Below, in pieces: positions 12,111 through 24,615 of a stretch of DNA of 64,000 bases. The translations under genes and the position numbers were made by a program. Below the pieces are notes generated by a model. That model was not told the origin of the DNA. It made no database searches and worked only from the letters and a program-made list of their open reading frames with translations. How positions within the stretch are numbered: position 1 is the stretch's first letter; each line of letters opens with the position of its first letter. Source of the DNA: Atopsyche davidsoni (Eukaryota > Arthropoda > Insecta > Trichoptera > Hydrobiosidae); NCBI GenBank assembly GCA_022113835.1, contig JAILWY010000014.1, positions 4,713,501 to 4,777,500 on the forward strand, in the 5' to 3' direction.

Positions 12111-14664
12111 GCAAATGATGGATTGGATTTTTAAGATTTTGAATTTTAATCCATGATCACATCGCGCGTTTAAACCTTGAGTGCCATAAAAATTCTGATA
12201 ACTAAAGTAAAATATTTACTGTTCAGAGAAAATAAACATTTTAATATCTCTTTGTATAAAATATAAAAGAGATACCATTTTTTTTCATTTGGGCCATGAA
12301 AGCTCTTTCGCTCTACATCTAAATCGTAATTAAGTTCTACAGACATTTAACGATGATTCGTATTCGACAGTGGTATTGATAAAGTAAGTTAAAAAACCTT
12401 AACAAATTTTTACTAAACTATAAATAAAATGAGTTTACTAGACGAAAGGTAGCTTAAGTTATAACAAAATTTTAAAATTCTTTTACGGTAAAACAAGATT
12501 ACTTTTAAAAAAACTTTGAATCTCAATCGTGTGTAGCAAACAGGCAACAAACCATAAAACGTGTCTTTTATTTTTTTAGTTGCTGAGTGTTGCGTGATTT
12601 TGTCGTGTAAACACCGGAAAGTCTAGTAAAATTTATTATCTAACTACTTCTTTTCAGAATTCACAAGAATTATCATATATTCATTTTTGTAGATAAACCA
12701 CAAAATTCTATTAAATTTTTTAATGAATAAAAGTACTATTGATGCAAGGTATAAATGTTGACTTGTTTATTTAAAATGTAAATAAATACTGCTTTTTTTA
12801 TTATAAAGGGTGGTATGTAACATGATACGGGTATACGACTCAGAATCGGATTATTAATGTGGATTACATGACTTCACGATAAAAATACAAAAAAGCTCCG
12901 TAATTCCGTGAAGTAATAAATAAATCTCCTGCAAAGAGGTCTCGTACGGAATTATTACCCCAGATGTGGGGCGACCACACAACCCACCCGGGAGCACTGC
13001 GAGAATATCATTTCAAGCAAAAGAATGAGCTTCGGAATTGTTTTTATTCTCACTTAGCAGTAAATGAATGACTTTGTATTAGCTAGCTGGATTTCCAGAT
13101 GGTAAACCTTAATCCTGAAATATACACTTGAAAAACTAAGAAAAGCACTTGAGGTAGTATTGGATTTCAGTTACTTAAAAACTTTCATTATAAAAGTGGG
13201 GATTTCAATGTTCTATGAAAGGTTTTGTAAAAACTATTTATCCCGTATGTGGAGAAGGCATGTTTAATGAAAATAATAAAATTATTCTTGAAATAAGTGA
13301 ATTCAAGAAATTGTTTGTTCTGTTCTCGTTTAAAAAATTGAGAAAATATTTTGAAATCCAAAAAAAGATACTTATTTTAATGGTAAATTCATACATATTT
13401 CTAGTTTGACATTTAAAAATGTCTAATACCTGACATCTTAGAAGATGAAACCAAAAAACACGATGGTGGTTCAAATATCAAACGGTCGATTTACCTATGT
13501 TTAGGATTTCTATGTATACGCATTTTTTTTGGTAGAAAATGAATAATGCTTCACGTTGGTCCCATTGCTAAGAAAGAAGGAAGGTATGAGGGAAAATTGG
13601 TACTAACAGGATATGTGGAAGGGTACAGAATTAGAGAGTGATCTCGGGAAAAAAGGCAGGGAATATATTTATATCTAGAGTATTACGGATAATTTTTCAG
13701 TTGACGGCCATCCACAAAGAAAACGTGAATTTATTATTTATTATATATATCTATGATATTAATAAATTTAAAACAGAAATTAACAAATGCATCAAAAATA
13801 TAAATAATTTGTAAATCCTTACCATAAGTTTTAAATCATTTACACTTTCATTAAATAGCCTTAATATTGTTTTTTTTATAGTTTTTTAAAGTTGTCTATT
13901 GTTTTTAGGGTAATAATTATTATAGTTATTAAAAATAAGCACATCATTACACGTAATAAGACTTAAAAAATATAAAAATGTGTATGATTTGATCTCAACT
14001 GAAAAAATAAGTTATTTTGTTGAAAAGAGAATCAAAATTTGAAAAATTACTTATTTAAGTTAAATAATCGAAATCTAAAGTATCAACGCGCACATTGCTT
14101 CATGAAAAAAGAAATTTTCTGTCTGCATCTGACATTACTCCATGAATGTAAAAACCTCAAAATTAAATGCTCACATTTAATAAAACACATAATTAATTGA
14201 AAATACTTCAAATGATTTCTTATAGTAATATTTGTTCATAAATAAGGACAATGAACGTCTGGGCTGTAGCATTAGTATTTTCTTCACATTAAAATGAAAG
14301 AGAAAAAAGTCTTGCATTCTATTATTAAATACATTTTTCAAGAAAAAAAATGAAATGACTTGTAGCAATTTGTAGGTCGGTTGTCAGTTGTATCCCGACG
14401 AGTAAAACGAGAGGGCTTTAGCAGTCACACATGACAAATATAATATAAAAACAATGTCCAAAATATTTTATTATTTTGTAAGCCCCATAACCTGGGCGCA
14501 GGATCAAGGCAAAGCCATATACTATATTGCAAGCATAGCCCCAAGAACTATAAAGAATTTCGTATTTTTTTCATTACAAATCTCATCGATCTTTATGTAG
14601 AATAAATTAACACAAAGCAGCCTATCATGAAGTGATTATTATTTATAAAATATAACACAGGTAA
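12111..14664. other. AT-rich non-coding DNA, no gene seen
   Basis: AT-rich with one GC-richer patch at about 12925-13015 containing the small hairpin CCCCA-GATG-TGGGG. Overlapping plus and minus frames at 13215-13474 are low-complexity. Nothing else identified. Confidence 0.6.
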
Positions 14665-14835
14665 ACATATGGTCACTGAGGCTATAAGTCCTTCCAAGGG
14701 ACAGAGGTGTCGGGCGCCTGCCATTTCATGGCGAGGAGCGAAAGTTTACGGACGTGCTGCGCCTGCAAAAGACTTGCGACAAAACGCACTACACCATGAC
14801 GGGCGAGAAACCCCATGTAGGCGAAAATGGGACTC
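14665..14835 (+). pseudogene. Possible C2H2 zinc-finger relic or GC island
   Basis: A GC-richer block in which one plus-strand frame encodes KTHYTMTGEKPHVGENG, with TGEKPH (the C2H2 linker) at 14799-14816. Upstream, a different frame encodes ACHFMARSESLRT followed by CACK, loosely like finger fragments, so a frameshift would be needed. Zinc-binding residues are not in correct spacing (the second His of the H-x3-H pair is Met). This may be a decayed finger exon or pure coincidence within a regulatory island. Confidence 0.18.
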
Positions 14836-15539
14836 GGAGAATTACTACCTTTCTTTCTATTACTGTTATATTTTTGGACTGACAGTGCTAGATTTACTGA
14901 TAAGATAATAACACAGTTGTTCAAATTATCAAAAAATATCACACTTATGATAAAAAAAATAAATCTTCAGTAAACGCATAAATTGTATTGTACGTTCCTA
15001 TTAATTTAAACTTGTTTCCCGTGGTAAATGAAATAAAATTAAAAACGTACTTAAAGTTTTTTTCAAGTCTTGCAACATTATTGTTTTTAATAATAATAAT
15101 CAATCTTTTTTAATATTAAAAAAAGGAAAGTTTTTTTGCATTGACGCATTGCATCGTATTATTTTGTATATGAATAAGGTCAAGTTTTTTAATACTGTAT
15201 ATCACTTTTATAGAAGGAAAAAATCAAAAGTTTTTAGAGTGTAGCAATCACTAATGTCATTCTGCTAGGAAGGAAGTTTTATCAAAAGTAAAATCTATTC
15301 ATAGATTTTCTAAAATAATTTACTTGAATTATTACAGCAATTTTTTTTATTTTAATTGTAAATAGCATTTTTGAACGTTTGAGAGAAGATTGTTTCCTAT
15401 AAAAGTTCATTTGAAAATGAGAAGCTGATATAAAAATGTAAGGTAAACTTCATTTAAAAAAAAAGGCAAATAGAGGTAATTGACAGAAAAAAAATATATA
15501 CGGATTAAAAACAATTCCAATTAGAACATTTTTGTCAGA
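14836..15539. other. AT-rich non-coding DNA, no gene seen
   Basis: Long T- and A-rich runs and stops in all frames. No feature recognised. Confidence 0.7.
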
Positions 15540-15790
15540 TATCCAAAAATCGCGAGGGATGAAGCTTTTCAGATCTATTCAACTTCCCGTTTGTATTTCC
15601 GAATATCGAATTTCACATTCACAAAAGTGTGAACAGAGCGGCGGCGATTCGGCGTCCTTTTCCCCGAAACAGTTGACACACGACCGGACGTCCCGCCATT
15701 TGCAGCGCCGGCGGCCATTTTGATCCTCTCATTTGCCGGAAGCAGAATTCAGATTTCGGATGCGTAAAAAGCGAACACCATCACATCGAT
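15540..15790. promoter_or_regulatory. CpG island with paired YY1/Pho-like sites
   Basis: Two GCCATTT words occur in CpG-rich context: CGCCATTTG at 15694-15702 and CCGGCGGCCATTTTG at 15708-15722. The second closely resembles the YY1/Pho consensus. A further ATTTGCCGGAAG follows at about 15730. The 63-codon frame here has no known domain. Candidate regulatory island, possibly Polycomb-related by analogy with Drosophila Pho sites; conservation in this species is inferred. Confidence 0.35.
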
Positions 15791-16499
15791 ATCCCGGCCA
15801 AGTGGAAAATTTTGCAAGAATTTCCATATTAAATTTTTTGAATGGATTTTTCTAACTCTGAGTGATGAGGAATTTTCAATCATGATCGAAATTTTTATCC
15901 GTGATACGCTTCTAAAGAGTAGTTTATATGTATGCATTTATTTTTTGGGCATTCTCTTAAAACAATGAGTAATTGTATAAAATGGTTTTAACATCCTTCA
16001 AAAAAAATTACAATTTTAACGTACATACTTTGATTTATAAAAAATAAATTTATCAAATTTTAATAGCTTAAATACATTATCTGGCTTTATCAGTATAATG
16101 CTGGCGAATTTATCAGAATAGAGATAGTCTGTTAAATTTGATTCTGTATGTTGTTTTATATATATTTATGTTTTATAGTGTGTTAATTGTACAGCTTATA
16201 TTAAAATGAATGCTACTTAATTAAATTTTGAAATTTCCGACGAAGACTTAGCGCCTTAGCCATATTGAAACCAATATTTATTTTTGAAAAACATTTTAGC
16301 ACTGTGATTCAAATACACAACCAAAGTAGTTAAAACAAATTTAAAACTTTTTAAAAATAATACTGATGATAAAATATAAAACAATAATTCTGAAAACTAG
16401 TGAAATGTAAGCCTTTATACGGGTATGATCAAAAGTTATTATATTACAGAATCCATAGAAATTGTTCTGAGAGTAGTTGAGAGCAGTTATCAACTACGT
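15791..16499. other. AT-rich non-coding DNA, no gene seen
   Basis: AT-rich; no gene, RNA gene or repeat family member recognised. Confidence 0.65.
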
Positions 16500-16760
16500 A
16501 CAGCCTGCCCTAGTTTTCACAAAACATTGCAGAGACCAGAATTCAATTTCGTTTGGGGCTCGCATCTTCAGGTTTAATTTGGCCTTATCCTTTCTTAAAC
16601 CGAAAGTTTGTCCGTCGGTTTAAAGTACCCCGGTGTTGCCAATGTCGGCTGGGGGAGTTTGCAATTGTGAACTTTCAATGTTCGCACAAAGCCACCGTGG
16701 GGAAGTTTTACAATATTGTAGGCCAGGTGATGTTGCCAGAATACAAAATCATATTTTTGA
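16500..16760. promoter_or_regulatory. Moderately GC-rich candidate regulatory patch
   Basis: Balanced base composition over about 260 bp, with overlapping short frames on both strands (72 and 76 codons) and no domain. Such patches in AT-rich insect DNA are often conserved non-coding elements, but conservation cannot be seen from one sequence. Confidence 0.25.
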
Positions 16761-19699
16761 GTATGAAATAAAGTTTCTCTATGCATGAATCCAGCGGAAA
16801 ACTCAACAATATGAATCGTTCTCATATATTATGCAAAAATAGAATTGCAGGTGCTTGCAATTGGCAGTTATTACTATACTTATTTTAATAGATGCCAAGG
16901 CGCATCATATCGCGAGCAGTAGTCCATCTTCCAACAAAAATCGGACTGACTCTTGATCTATTAGAATCGCTCTACTACCAGAGGAGCCGAAACGTAAGAA
17001 AAATAATCAGAACTAGGCTGGTTTAGTTTCCGATACTTTAAATTTATAGCATTTATAGTTAACTGCTTTTTTCTAACATTAAACGCTTGCCATTGGTGTT
17101 TGCTAGCCAGGCACTTAGGTAAAGTGTCATATATCCATTGTGCCATAAGCCAATCATGCCTGAAGATTACTAACCCTTAATAAAAAAAAAACTAAACGGG
17201 TTGCTTCAGACAGTAAAATTCGCGTAAAATGTAATGATAATAATAATAATTGATTGACTTTTTTTATCCATAAAATAAAACAAATAAAATGTTATGTGTA
17301 AATTTATGTATATCAACATGGAAAATCAAAACCCTATTCTCTCTAGAAGGGGATAAAACACATAATGTTAAAGGCTTATAGTATGTAATATTGGATTAAA
17401 CATAAGTAAGCAAAGGTACACCATAAAATTAGCATTTATCGGGGAACCCTTTCTTTATATTATATTTCGCATTTCACGTGAAATATTCTTAACCACCTTT
17501 GGTCAATGGGGTTTGGACAAAACAACATTTGAAAGAGTACCAGCGCTGATAGCCCTACTGAATGGAGTGTATTAGGGTAGGGCCTTTTCAGGCTCCTTTT
17601 TCTACCCCTTAAGCCTTTATCCTTTTCTGGAGGCTTTACTTATTTGTATTAAATAAGGCTCGCTCAGTTACGTGAATGAGATGTAATTACATGTAGGGAG
17701 GTAAGGTGTTGAAATTTACCAGTATTTAACGGGATTTAACCAATTTTTTTCTTCGTAAGTATAGTAAATATTTTGACGTACCCTTTCTAATAAAAGATTT
17801 TATTATATACAACTAATTTGTGTATTTCATAATATATGATATCACCAGGTTTATATTATTATTTGAACATAATAAAATATATTTGTTTCATAAATACTGA
17901 TTCAATAGATATTATGCTTTAAACGAAGAGATATTTGTCACGAATAAGATCTAAATCAACGTACTTTGTCGTAGAACTATATCAAACCTAGAAACTTTAG
18001 TGTAATAGAATAAGGGAAGGGTGATGTTATTTCTTGTTGTTTGTACTACGTGTAACGGTAGGCCGAGTACCGAGACATACTTAAATACATATCAATAAAA
18101 AAAATCCTGTTGTGTAATGTTAATAAAAAAGTTATTTATCTCTTAATCAAAAGCTTTTCTTAATCTCATAAGAAGTTTTGCTATTTTATATTAATTTGAA
18201 ACTTCAATATGCAATGCACACAAAATGGAATTTTCCCTGCGTTTTATTTCGGCGAGGGAGTACGGTTATTGAAATCTGCCTTTACTATGGCTGGTAAAAT
18301 TTTATCTCTTTGCTTCGTTTTCTATTCCAATATCTGTTTATTGAATTTAAGGAAATCATGCCTCTTTGAATGCGGTATCTGGCTGTCTTTTTTGTATATT
18401 TGCGTAGAATTTGCTTCGCGAAATAGCCTCAATAGCCGAGGTAAATATGAATGCCAAATTTAACAAGTGCTTATCTACGAATTTATGCATATAAATTTTT
18501 TTTAGAATAAAATATAAACACTTACGTGGATTTCATTGGCCGAATATTTTATTCATTGAAATTTAAATATCAATTTGTATTTCTTTTCGGTTAGCGGTTT
18601 TTGTGTATAGTACATTTTTCTTTCTATTATATAAAATCAATTTGATTACTTTATTAGATATCATAATATACATGTGTATTAATATACACAAATAAGTAAT
18701 TATAATTTTAAAAAAATTATTCAACAAACCTAAATTTTACATAACAAAAATTAAACAATTAAAAATTAAAGCAACAAATATTTTTAAATATTTCCTAGAT
18801 TATTTTGAGTTTAATTCTCTTAAAAAGTTTAACATTCAATAAAGTAAACGTATTTTAATTGGGAACTATTTAATTTTAAAATAACACTAAAAAAATATAA
18901 ACATTGGCTCCAAAAATATATATGTACACATGTTACATCTTCATTTTTTTCTATCAAGAATCAAGATACGGTTAAATATAATATAGAACTTAAATTAATA
19001 GCTTAAATTTCTTAGTTTTGGATGTTAAGTCTCTTTCAATTTCCGATTAATTTTATAATTTATATTATTTCCAATAGCTCAGTAATAAAACTTTATTATA
19101 AGTATCAGAATAACAGCCTTCAATAATTATAATATTAATTATGAGGATTATTTTAATACTAGTTCATACGTATTGCGGGCCACTATTGAAGTTTCAGGAA
19201 TCTGAAATCTTAACATCTTATCTTGAATGGAAAATAAACGTTTTTGGATTTCATGGTAAATTGATCGTGAACGTCAATCTTATATCTGTACTAAACACCC
19301 TCGAACTCCAATAAAGCCGGTAATTTAGGAATAATAACGTAGGATATTATGGATTGAAATCTCTGAGGATGCTCATCTAGTAGCTCGGTCGATACGTAAG
19401 GCTTATTCTCCGGTCTTCCAGGAATCTGCCTGATTGAAAGGAAATTGAACGGTCTTCAGACAATAAAGCGCCGAGTGTTTTGGGTTTCCCTGTTTTGAAA
19501 TTCAAATAATGATAGATATATATCTACCATACATATAAATTTACTGTAAAAATAACATGTGAGTTCATAAATATTTTTAGTACCATTGTTACATTTACTT
19601 GAATATTGTTAGTTTTATCGCTTATTAATTATAAACTTTAGTATATTCAATATAAAGTGTAATCTATGTACAAATCTATAATATTACCTGGCAATACAA
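16761..19699. other. AT-rich non-coding DNA, no gene seen
   Basis: AT-rich, with mildly GC-richer words near 17500-17640 and 19300-19490. An E-box palindrome at 17471-17484 is listed separately. The 84-codon plus frame at 18209-18463 has a hydrophobic middle but no start context or domain I trust. Confidence 0.6.
17471..17484. promoter_or_regulatory. Perfect 14-bp E-box palindrome
   Basis: ATTTCACGTGAAAT is a perfect palindrome centred on the bHLH core CACGTG. The same half-site ATTTCACGTG occurs at 38649, and a 20-bp palindrome with the same outer word (ATTTC...GAAAT) lies at 43155. Confidence 0.45.
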
Positions 19700-19775
19700 C
19701 CATACCACAGGAACTTTGCTCGTTTTGTTGTGTGTGCGTGTTCGAATCCCGTCGGCGGTCACCATTTTGGAGCTG
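19700..19775 (+). repeat. Possible tRNA-derived SINE fragment (B-box)
   Basis: GTGTTCGAATCCCG at 19738-19751 matches the pol III B-box/T-loop consensus. The expected upstream A-box is not convincing (TGGCAATACAACC near 19690 is a weak candidate). GC-richer sequence continues to about 19770. Likely the remnant of a tRNA-derived repeat; not a tRNA gene, because no acceptor stem closes. Confidence 0.3.
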
Positions 19776-20659
19776 CTACTCCAGAAAGTTATTTATTGTT
19801 ACACTGTGAGGCTAAAACTGAAAACAAACATATCGATTCAATAAAGAGGAAGCTTAGTTCCTGTGGCATGTTGGTGATGTCATGAATGTGGCCAAGGTCT
19901 ATTGAGTGAAAAAAACATTGTACTTAAATTCTAAAATATCAGTATATATTAATTTAATTTTAATTAAACTATCTGCAAAAATGTTTATAAAAACATAATA
20001 TTACTCATTGCCAAAGTTTATCGATCCGTTCAATATTGATATACTCAATAGATATTATATATTAGGTTTTCTCGTGTTCTTTGTGAAAATATATAAAATA
20101 GAATAAACCTTTGCGCTAGTAAAGCAGTTCAATGAAATATCTTACAAAATCCGACACATTACGTATATACATTTGGTTCCCACATACAACCAGAAATACA
20201 ATGGCGTCTAATACAGGAGCACACTGTGCGGATAGCATCGAGTTTATTGGCCTGTGACAATTCCATTTCCTTGTTATTCGTAATTTATATGAGTTTTATA
20301 TTAAACGGTACAGGGAATTTTATGTTTTATACAAGTTATCGTAATGACATGTCAAAACCTCCGGGTTGCTTGTGCCTTAATGGTACGTGCAAAATGTGAA
20401 AAAAATTAGGATTCCGCATTAAAAGCTTTTTTATTTCAAGATATACTTCCATAAACTTTGAAAACTTTTATTGTGTTGTAATAAATAACTTCGCTGGAAA
20501 GTACAGTAATGAACAAAACATTTTTATAACCGAAAATGAAAGGTTCTTTTTATTCAAAAACTTAATAAAGACTTTACCTCGTTTTTTTAACAGAAAGATG
20601 ATTATTTATATTTAATATGTATTTTCAAAATTGGTTAATGAGAATAATACAACACCTAT
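19776..20659. other. AT-rich non-coding DNA, no gene seen
   Basis: AT-rich; no feature recognised. Confidence 0.65.
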
Positions 20660-20722
20660 TCGGCTTGCATGCTCTAGCCAATTGAGCAACTAGTCGCGGG
20701 TGTGGATTCGAATCCCAGGGGT
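20660..20722 (+). repeat. tRNA-like fragment with B-box
   Basis: GGATTCGAATCCC at 20704-20716 is a B-box-like T-loop. About 25 bp upstream is GCTCTAGCCAATTGAGC, which in reverse complement resembles a tRNA D-arm (GCTCAATTGGCTAGAGC). The two parts are in opposite tRNA orientation, so this is not a tRNA gene. A rearranged SINE remnant is possible. Confidence 0.3.
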
Positions 20723-20989
20723 GAAGTGAATAGTTTCATATACGAATCTATTGCATTAACATTATACAGACACTAAAAAATAAAAAATGCGAATTTCATT
20801 AATATTTTATAGTGTAAATTATTTTATTTTTATTTCTGCCTGTTGTATCCCAGCTCATTCCGGGCGTTTGAAATATTCTGTGAAATTCGCTTTTAAAAAT
20901 GGTGCTGCAAATTTCGAAACCGAAATATGCCCACTAAAATATTCTGTTACAAGAATGGAGCCGTATTCATATCCCAGCACTAATTCATT

Positions 20990-21250
20990 ATCCGACGGTT
21001 TTTATCACTTTCGTGCGAGCGGCGCGGCACCCCAGCGGGCCTCTCCCTCGCACGAGCGCAGCCTACAGGGCGAAATTATTTTATACCCGAGCAAATTTCA
21101 ATTTCCTACCTGGTGTATTTAACCGTGACGTGTATTTTATACCTGGCAGATATACTTTTGATGCGCCCTGTTGTCGGAGACGGTGGCGAACATTCGGCCG
21201 CATACTCGCACACGCGCACGCACTGCCGCGAGAATTATTTATTAATTGAA
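20990..21250. promoter_or_regulatory. CpG island with 9-bp hairpin arms
   Basis: TCGTGCGAG at 21011-21019 is perfectly complementary to CTCGCACGA at 21048-21056 across a 28-base GC-rich loop. Two ATTTTATACC words follow at about 21080 and 21133, and another CpG-rich block occupies 21160-21230. Two overlapping short frames (111 and 78 codons) cross it without a domain. Candidate regulatory island. Confidence 0.35.
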
Positions 21251-23689
21251 TAAAAGCACTCTGGCATTCGGGCCTGTAATCTCATAATAACGCTACAATA
21301 CACAGGTAATGTTTTAATGATCTGCGTGCAGACCTAAATCTTTACCAAAGTACATAAGGAAACTGGAGTGGATGAATAAATGTATTCAAACGGTGGAAGC
21401 TCGGTGAAATAATTTATTTTAATGGATATCATCAAAATAACACGAGGGTAATTGAATTATAAAAAATATACACTTTTTCAGCATTTTTATTATAATTTTT
21501 CGCAAACTTGTTTTCGGTTGTAAATTCTGGGACAGCTTTTTTTTTCAATTTTGTAAAAATGATGTATTTTATCCGGCTTCAAATGAAAAGGAAGTTCATG
21601 GGAAAAAACAATTAAATTTCTGAAAGCAGCATCATTTCAGCAGTCTGTTTTCTTCTTTTACTAAAACGTAGGGTTTATAGACTTCTCAGTAGTTTAGTTA
21701 ATTTATATTTCCTTTCACTCTCCTGGTATCCATAAATATTATTTATTTCACAAGTCAATAATATTAAATTAATCTAAAATTCAATTGTTTATTAATTTAT
21801 TGTATGATTCATTCGGTATAAATTATAAATTTGTTTTGATCTCATATGCTTTTTTATTCTGCCTACCTTCCATTGAATACAGTAAATGTTTTTTCTTTTA
21901 CTCTTAATATAAAATACATTATCAATTCAACAACTCAGTAATATAGGTTTTTATATAAATATTGTAGAGGTTTGAATAAAATTAAAATTAAATAAATTAT
22001 AGAAAATAACATTATTTAAATTTATATTGTAGTTGTTAATAATCACAAGATTGTAAAAGTTTAAATGGTTTTCTAGCTTTCCATCGTCTAAAAAGCATTA
22101 TGAAATTTGTTATGGATAACACCACATATTATTAAGGCACATGTTATTTAAATTATTAACACAAGTTCCAACCAATTTTAAAAAATAAACCGTAAATTCA
22201 CATCATTTATTTGTACTTCCAGAAGTATATAGATTATTCCTTAGCAATACTTCGATTTCCTGTAAAAGCCTAATTTTTCTTACAAACCAGAAGCGTGGGA
22301 GGACCCTTGAAGGAGGCAGCTGCATGTCTTTGTACCGGAAACTGTCTCCGGCCATATTTGGAGGGTGACTACACGCTGCTAATATGAAAAATCTAACTAC
22401 AGGATATCAAAGTACTTCAGTAGAAACAGACTCATTCAGATTGCAAACTTCATATTTGTTACATTTGTAATAAAAAGCTATAGATAACTAAAGGACAAAT
22501 AAAATAGGTACAAAGCCACATGGTTCAAATCCGATATGTATGAAACATTAACATAAAACAAATTGTAAATAAATACTGGTATGGTATGGTAAAAAATCAA
22601 AATAATTTTACAAGCGATGCATCCTGTATAATGACATATTTTTCACCGTGGCGTGGTAAAGTTGATAAATTTTACTATGCAGTCATTTCAAGGCTAAATG
22701 TTTTACACATGAATTTAAGGTCAGTGTTTTATATCTTTATTGTTTATTTAAAGCTTATCACAAAGAACAAAATCACGAAAACAATTGCTAGTTGTTTTAT
22801 TGGTCGTTAATTTTAAATTACATTTTTACGGCCATAACTATTATTTTAAAGAAATAGTTTGATTCAACAAAATCTAAGGTTTATTAAAAGAAAATAATAA
22901 ATGAAGGCAATTTTTTTTGTTCTAAGATAAAATTATACGATTTGTTTCTATTTTATGTACAAACCATGATTTATAACAGCAAGTTTGGGATAAATATAAA
23001 ATAAAACATTATATTTTCTTGATTGACTATTTGATATTTATTTGCAAACAAATTTAATTGAATATTTGACTTAAGTTTCTTTTTAAATGAATCAATAAAT
23101 AAATAGAAAAAAATTCACGTGCCATGTATAATAAGTTTTTAAATTAAATATTTGTAACAACCATTCACATTCATTTTATGTTAGTATCAAAATGTTAATT
23201 GACATTGTTAAATTTGTGCGATGGTCACCTTACATATTGGATAATATTTTCCTTTCATTCCGCGAGATGACGATATTTCAAAATCGGTTTACCATTTTCA
23301 TTAAATATTGAATACAGCAATGGGACATTTTGCTTTTCAACCATTTTACCGTATCTGTGGTAAAAAGAATATTCGTTATGAATACAAACATTCTACTACT
23401 GTATCAGCCGGCATAGATGGTCTGTAACTTAAACATCCATTAACATGAAAACAATTTCAAATAAACAAAGTTAAATTATATATTTTTCATACTTTATAAT
23501 TATAAAGCAACATAAACATGAAATATACTTATTTATAATATTTAAACATTTTTTTTAATTAAAAAAGAGTGTAAATATATAAAGTAACGTTAAAAAAGAG
23601 TACGGATTTAAAGTAATAAAAATACTTTTAATATTTTTATAATCACTTATATAATAAGCCTTTAACGCTGCACGTTCACTCATGCTAAA
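21251..23689. other. AT-rich non-coding DNA with a small GC patch
   Basis: AT-rich apart from 22290-22385, which is GC-richer and contains the quasi-palindrome CCGGAAACTGTCTCCGG at about 22335. No gene or repeat-family member recognised. Confidence 0.6.
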
Positions 23690-23890
23690 GTAAAACTATC
23701 TCCCAGTAGAAAGGAGGTTCTTTGCTTACCGAGTTGTCCCTAAAAGCCTCTTTTCAGGAGCGTTCCCGAAGAGAGAAGTGGCTGTCGGCGTGGCATGCGG
23801 GGGCGTGGGGCTCGCACCAGTTTATTCAAGACATAGGCTTCACTCGGATCGAGGGATGCGAAGGCTCTTATTCATTCCATTGTTCTTAAT
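23690..23890. promoter_or_regulatory. GC-elevated candidate regulatory patch
   Basis: About 200 bp of markedly higher G+C, including GGCATGCGGGGGCGTGGGG near 23790, with no ORF. Candidate conserved non-coding element. No motif is strong enough to assign a factor. Confidence 0.3.
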
Positions 23891-24409
23891 AATATTTTAA
23901 GAAATTTTATATTTTTCCAGATATATGTATCACTCTTCATTCCCTTTAGAAGCTTTACGTATTCATATTTTGTGACCTTCAACGAGTATTTTTTTATGAA
24001 ATATTTGAATTACTCGTAAACACATAACACACAACACACCAATGATATCTAAAACTGATACCAATTTTATCTGCGTTAGATTGTCGTAACAATATTTCAC
24101 ACTATTAAGAATCGTTTAAAGACTGATATTTTAAAAATTAAAAGACTCCATGTCACTACGTATTCTCGTGTCAACAACCGGATCAACAACAATTTGTAAA
24201 ATTCATATTTTAATGTCGGGTGTTATTTCAAACTTATATTTTAAATATTGCCAAATTTATTTTAAAGACTACTGATAACAGAAAATATTTAAAAAATATA
24301 AAAAAACTGTTAAAAAATTAGAGTTAAAAAATTGAAGCCATCGTTATCTTCTAATGTAAAAAGACAAGAATAATTAAAAATAAATAGTTTATCACGATCT
24401 TAAATCTAA
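23891..24409. other. AT-rich non-coding DNA, no gene seen
   Basis: AT-rich spacer between two GC-elevated patches; nothing recognised. Confidence 0.65.
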
Positions 24410-24615
24410 GCATCCTAGAGAGAATTTTTCATCCCCTATTCCCAGCACACAGCCCTCGGCTCCAGTATCGCCTGAAAGCAACACACCTGCATACTGAGCA
24501 GCTGAGAGGAGCCTTCAATTTCCTGAAAATGCATTGTGCATTTACTTAGAGCCTCGCGGGAGACAAGTGCCGTGGGGTGGGAATGCGATAAGGGACGAGT
24601 TTCAAATATTTCATA
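24410..24615. promoter_or_regulatory. GC-elevated candidate regulatory patch
   Basis: About 200 bp of balanced composition with no ORF, including the palindromic word ATGCATTGTGCAT near 24530 and CCTCGCGGGAG near 24553. Function unknown. Confidence 0.3.

Noticed and set aside
13150..13170. TGAGGTAGTATTGG resembling let-7
   Set aside because: The match stops after the seed-like start, and no precursor hairpin surrounds it.
20787..21122. 111-codon ORF crossing the 21-kb island
   Set aside because: No domain; the open frame reflects the GC island, and a second frame is open over the same bases.
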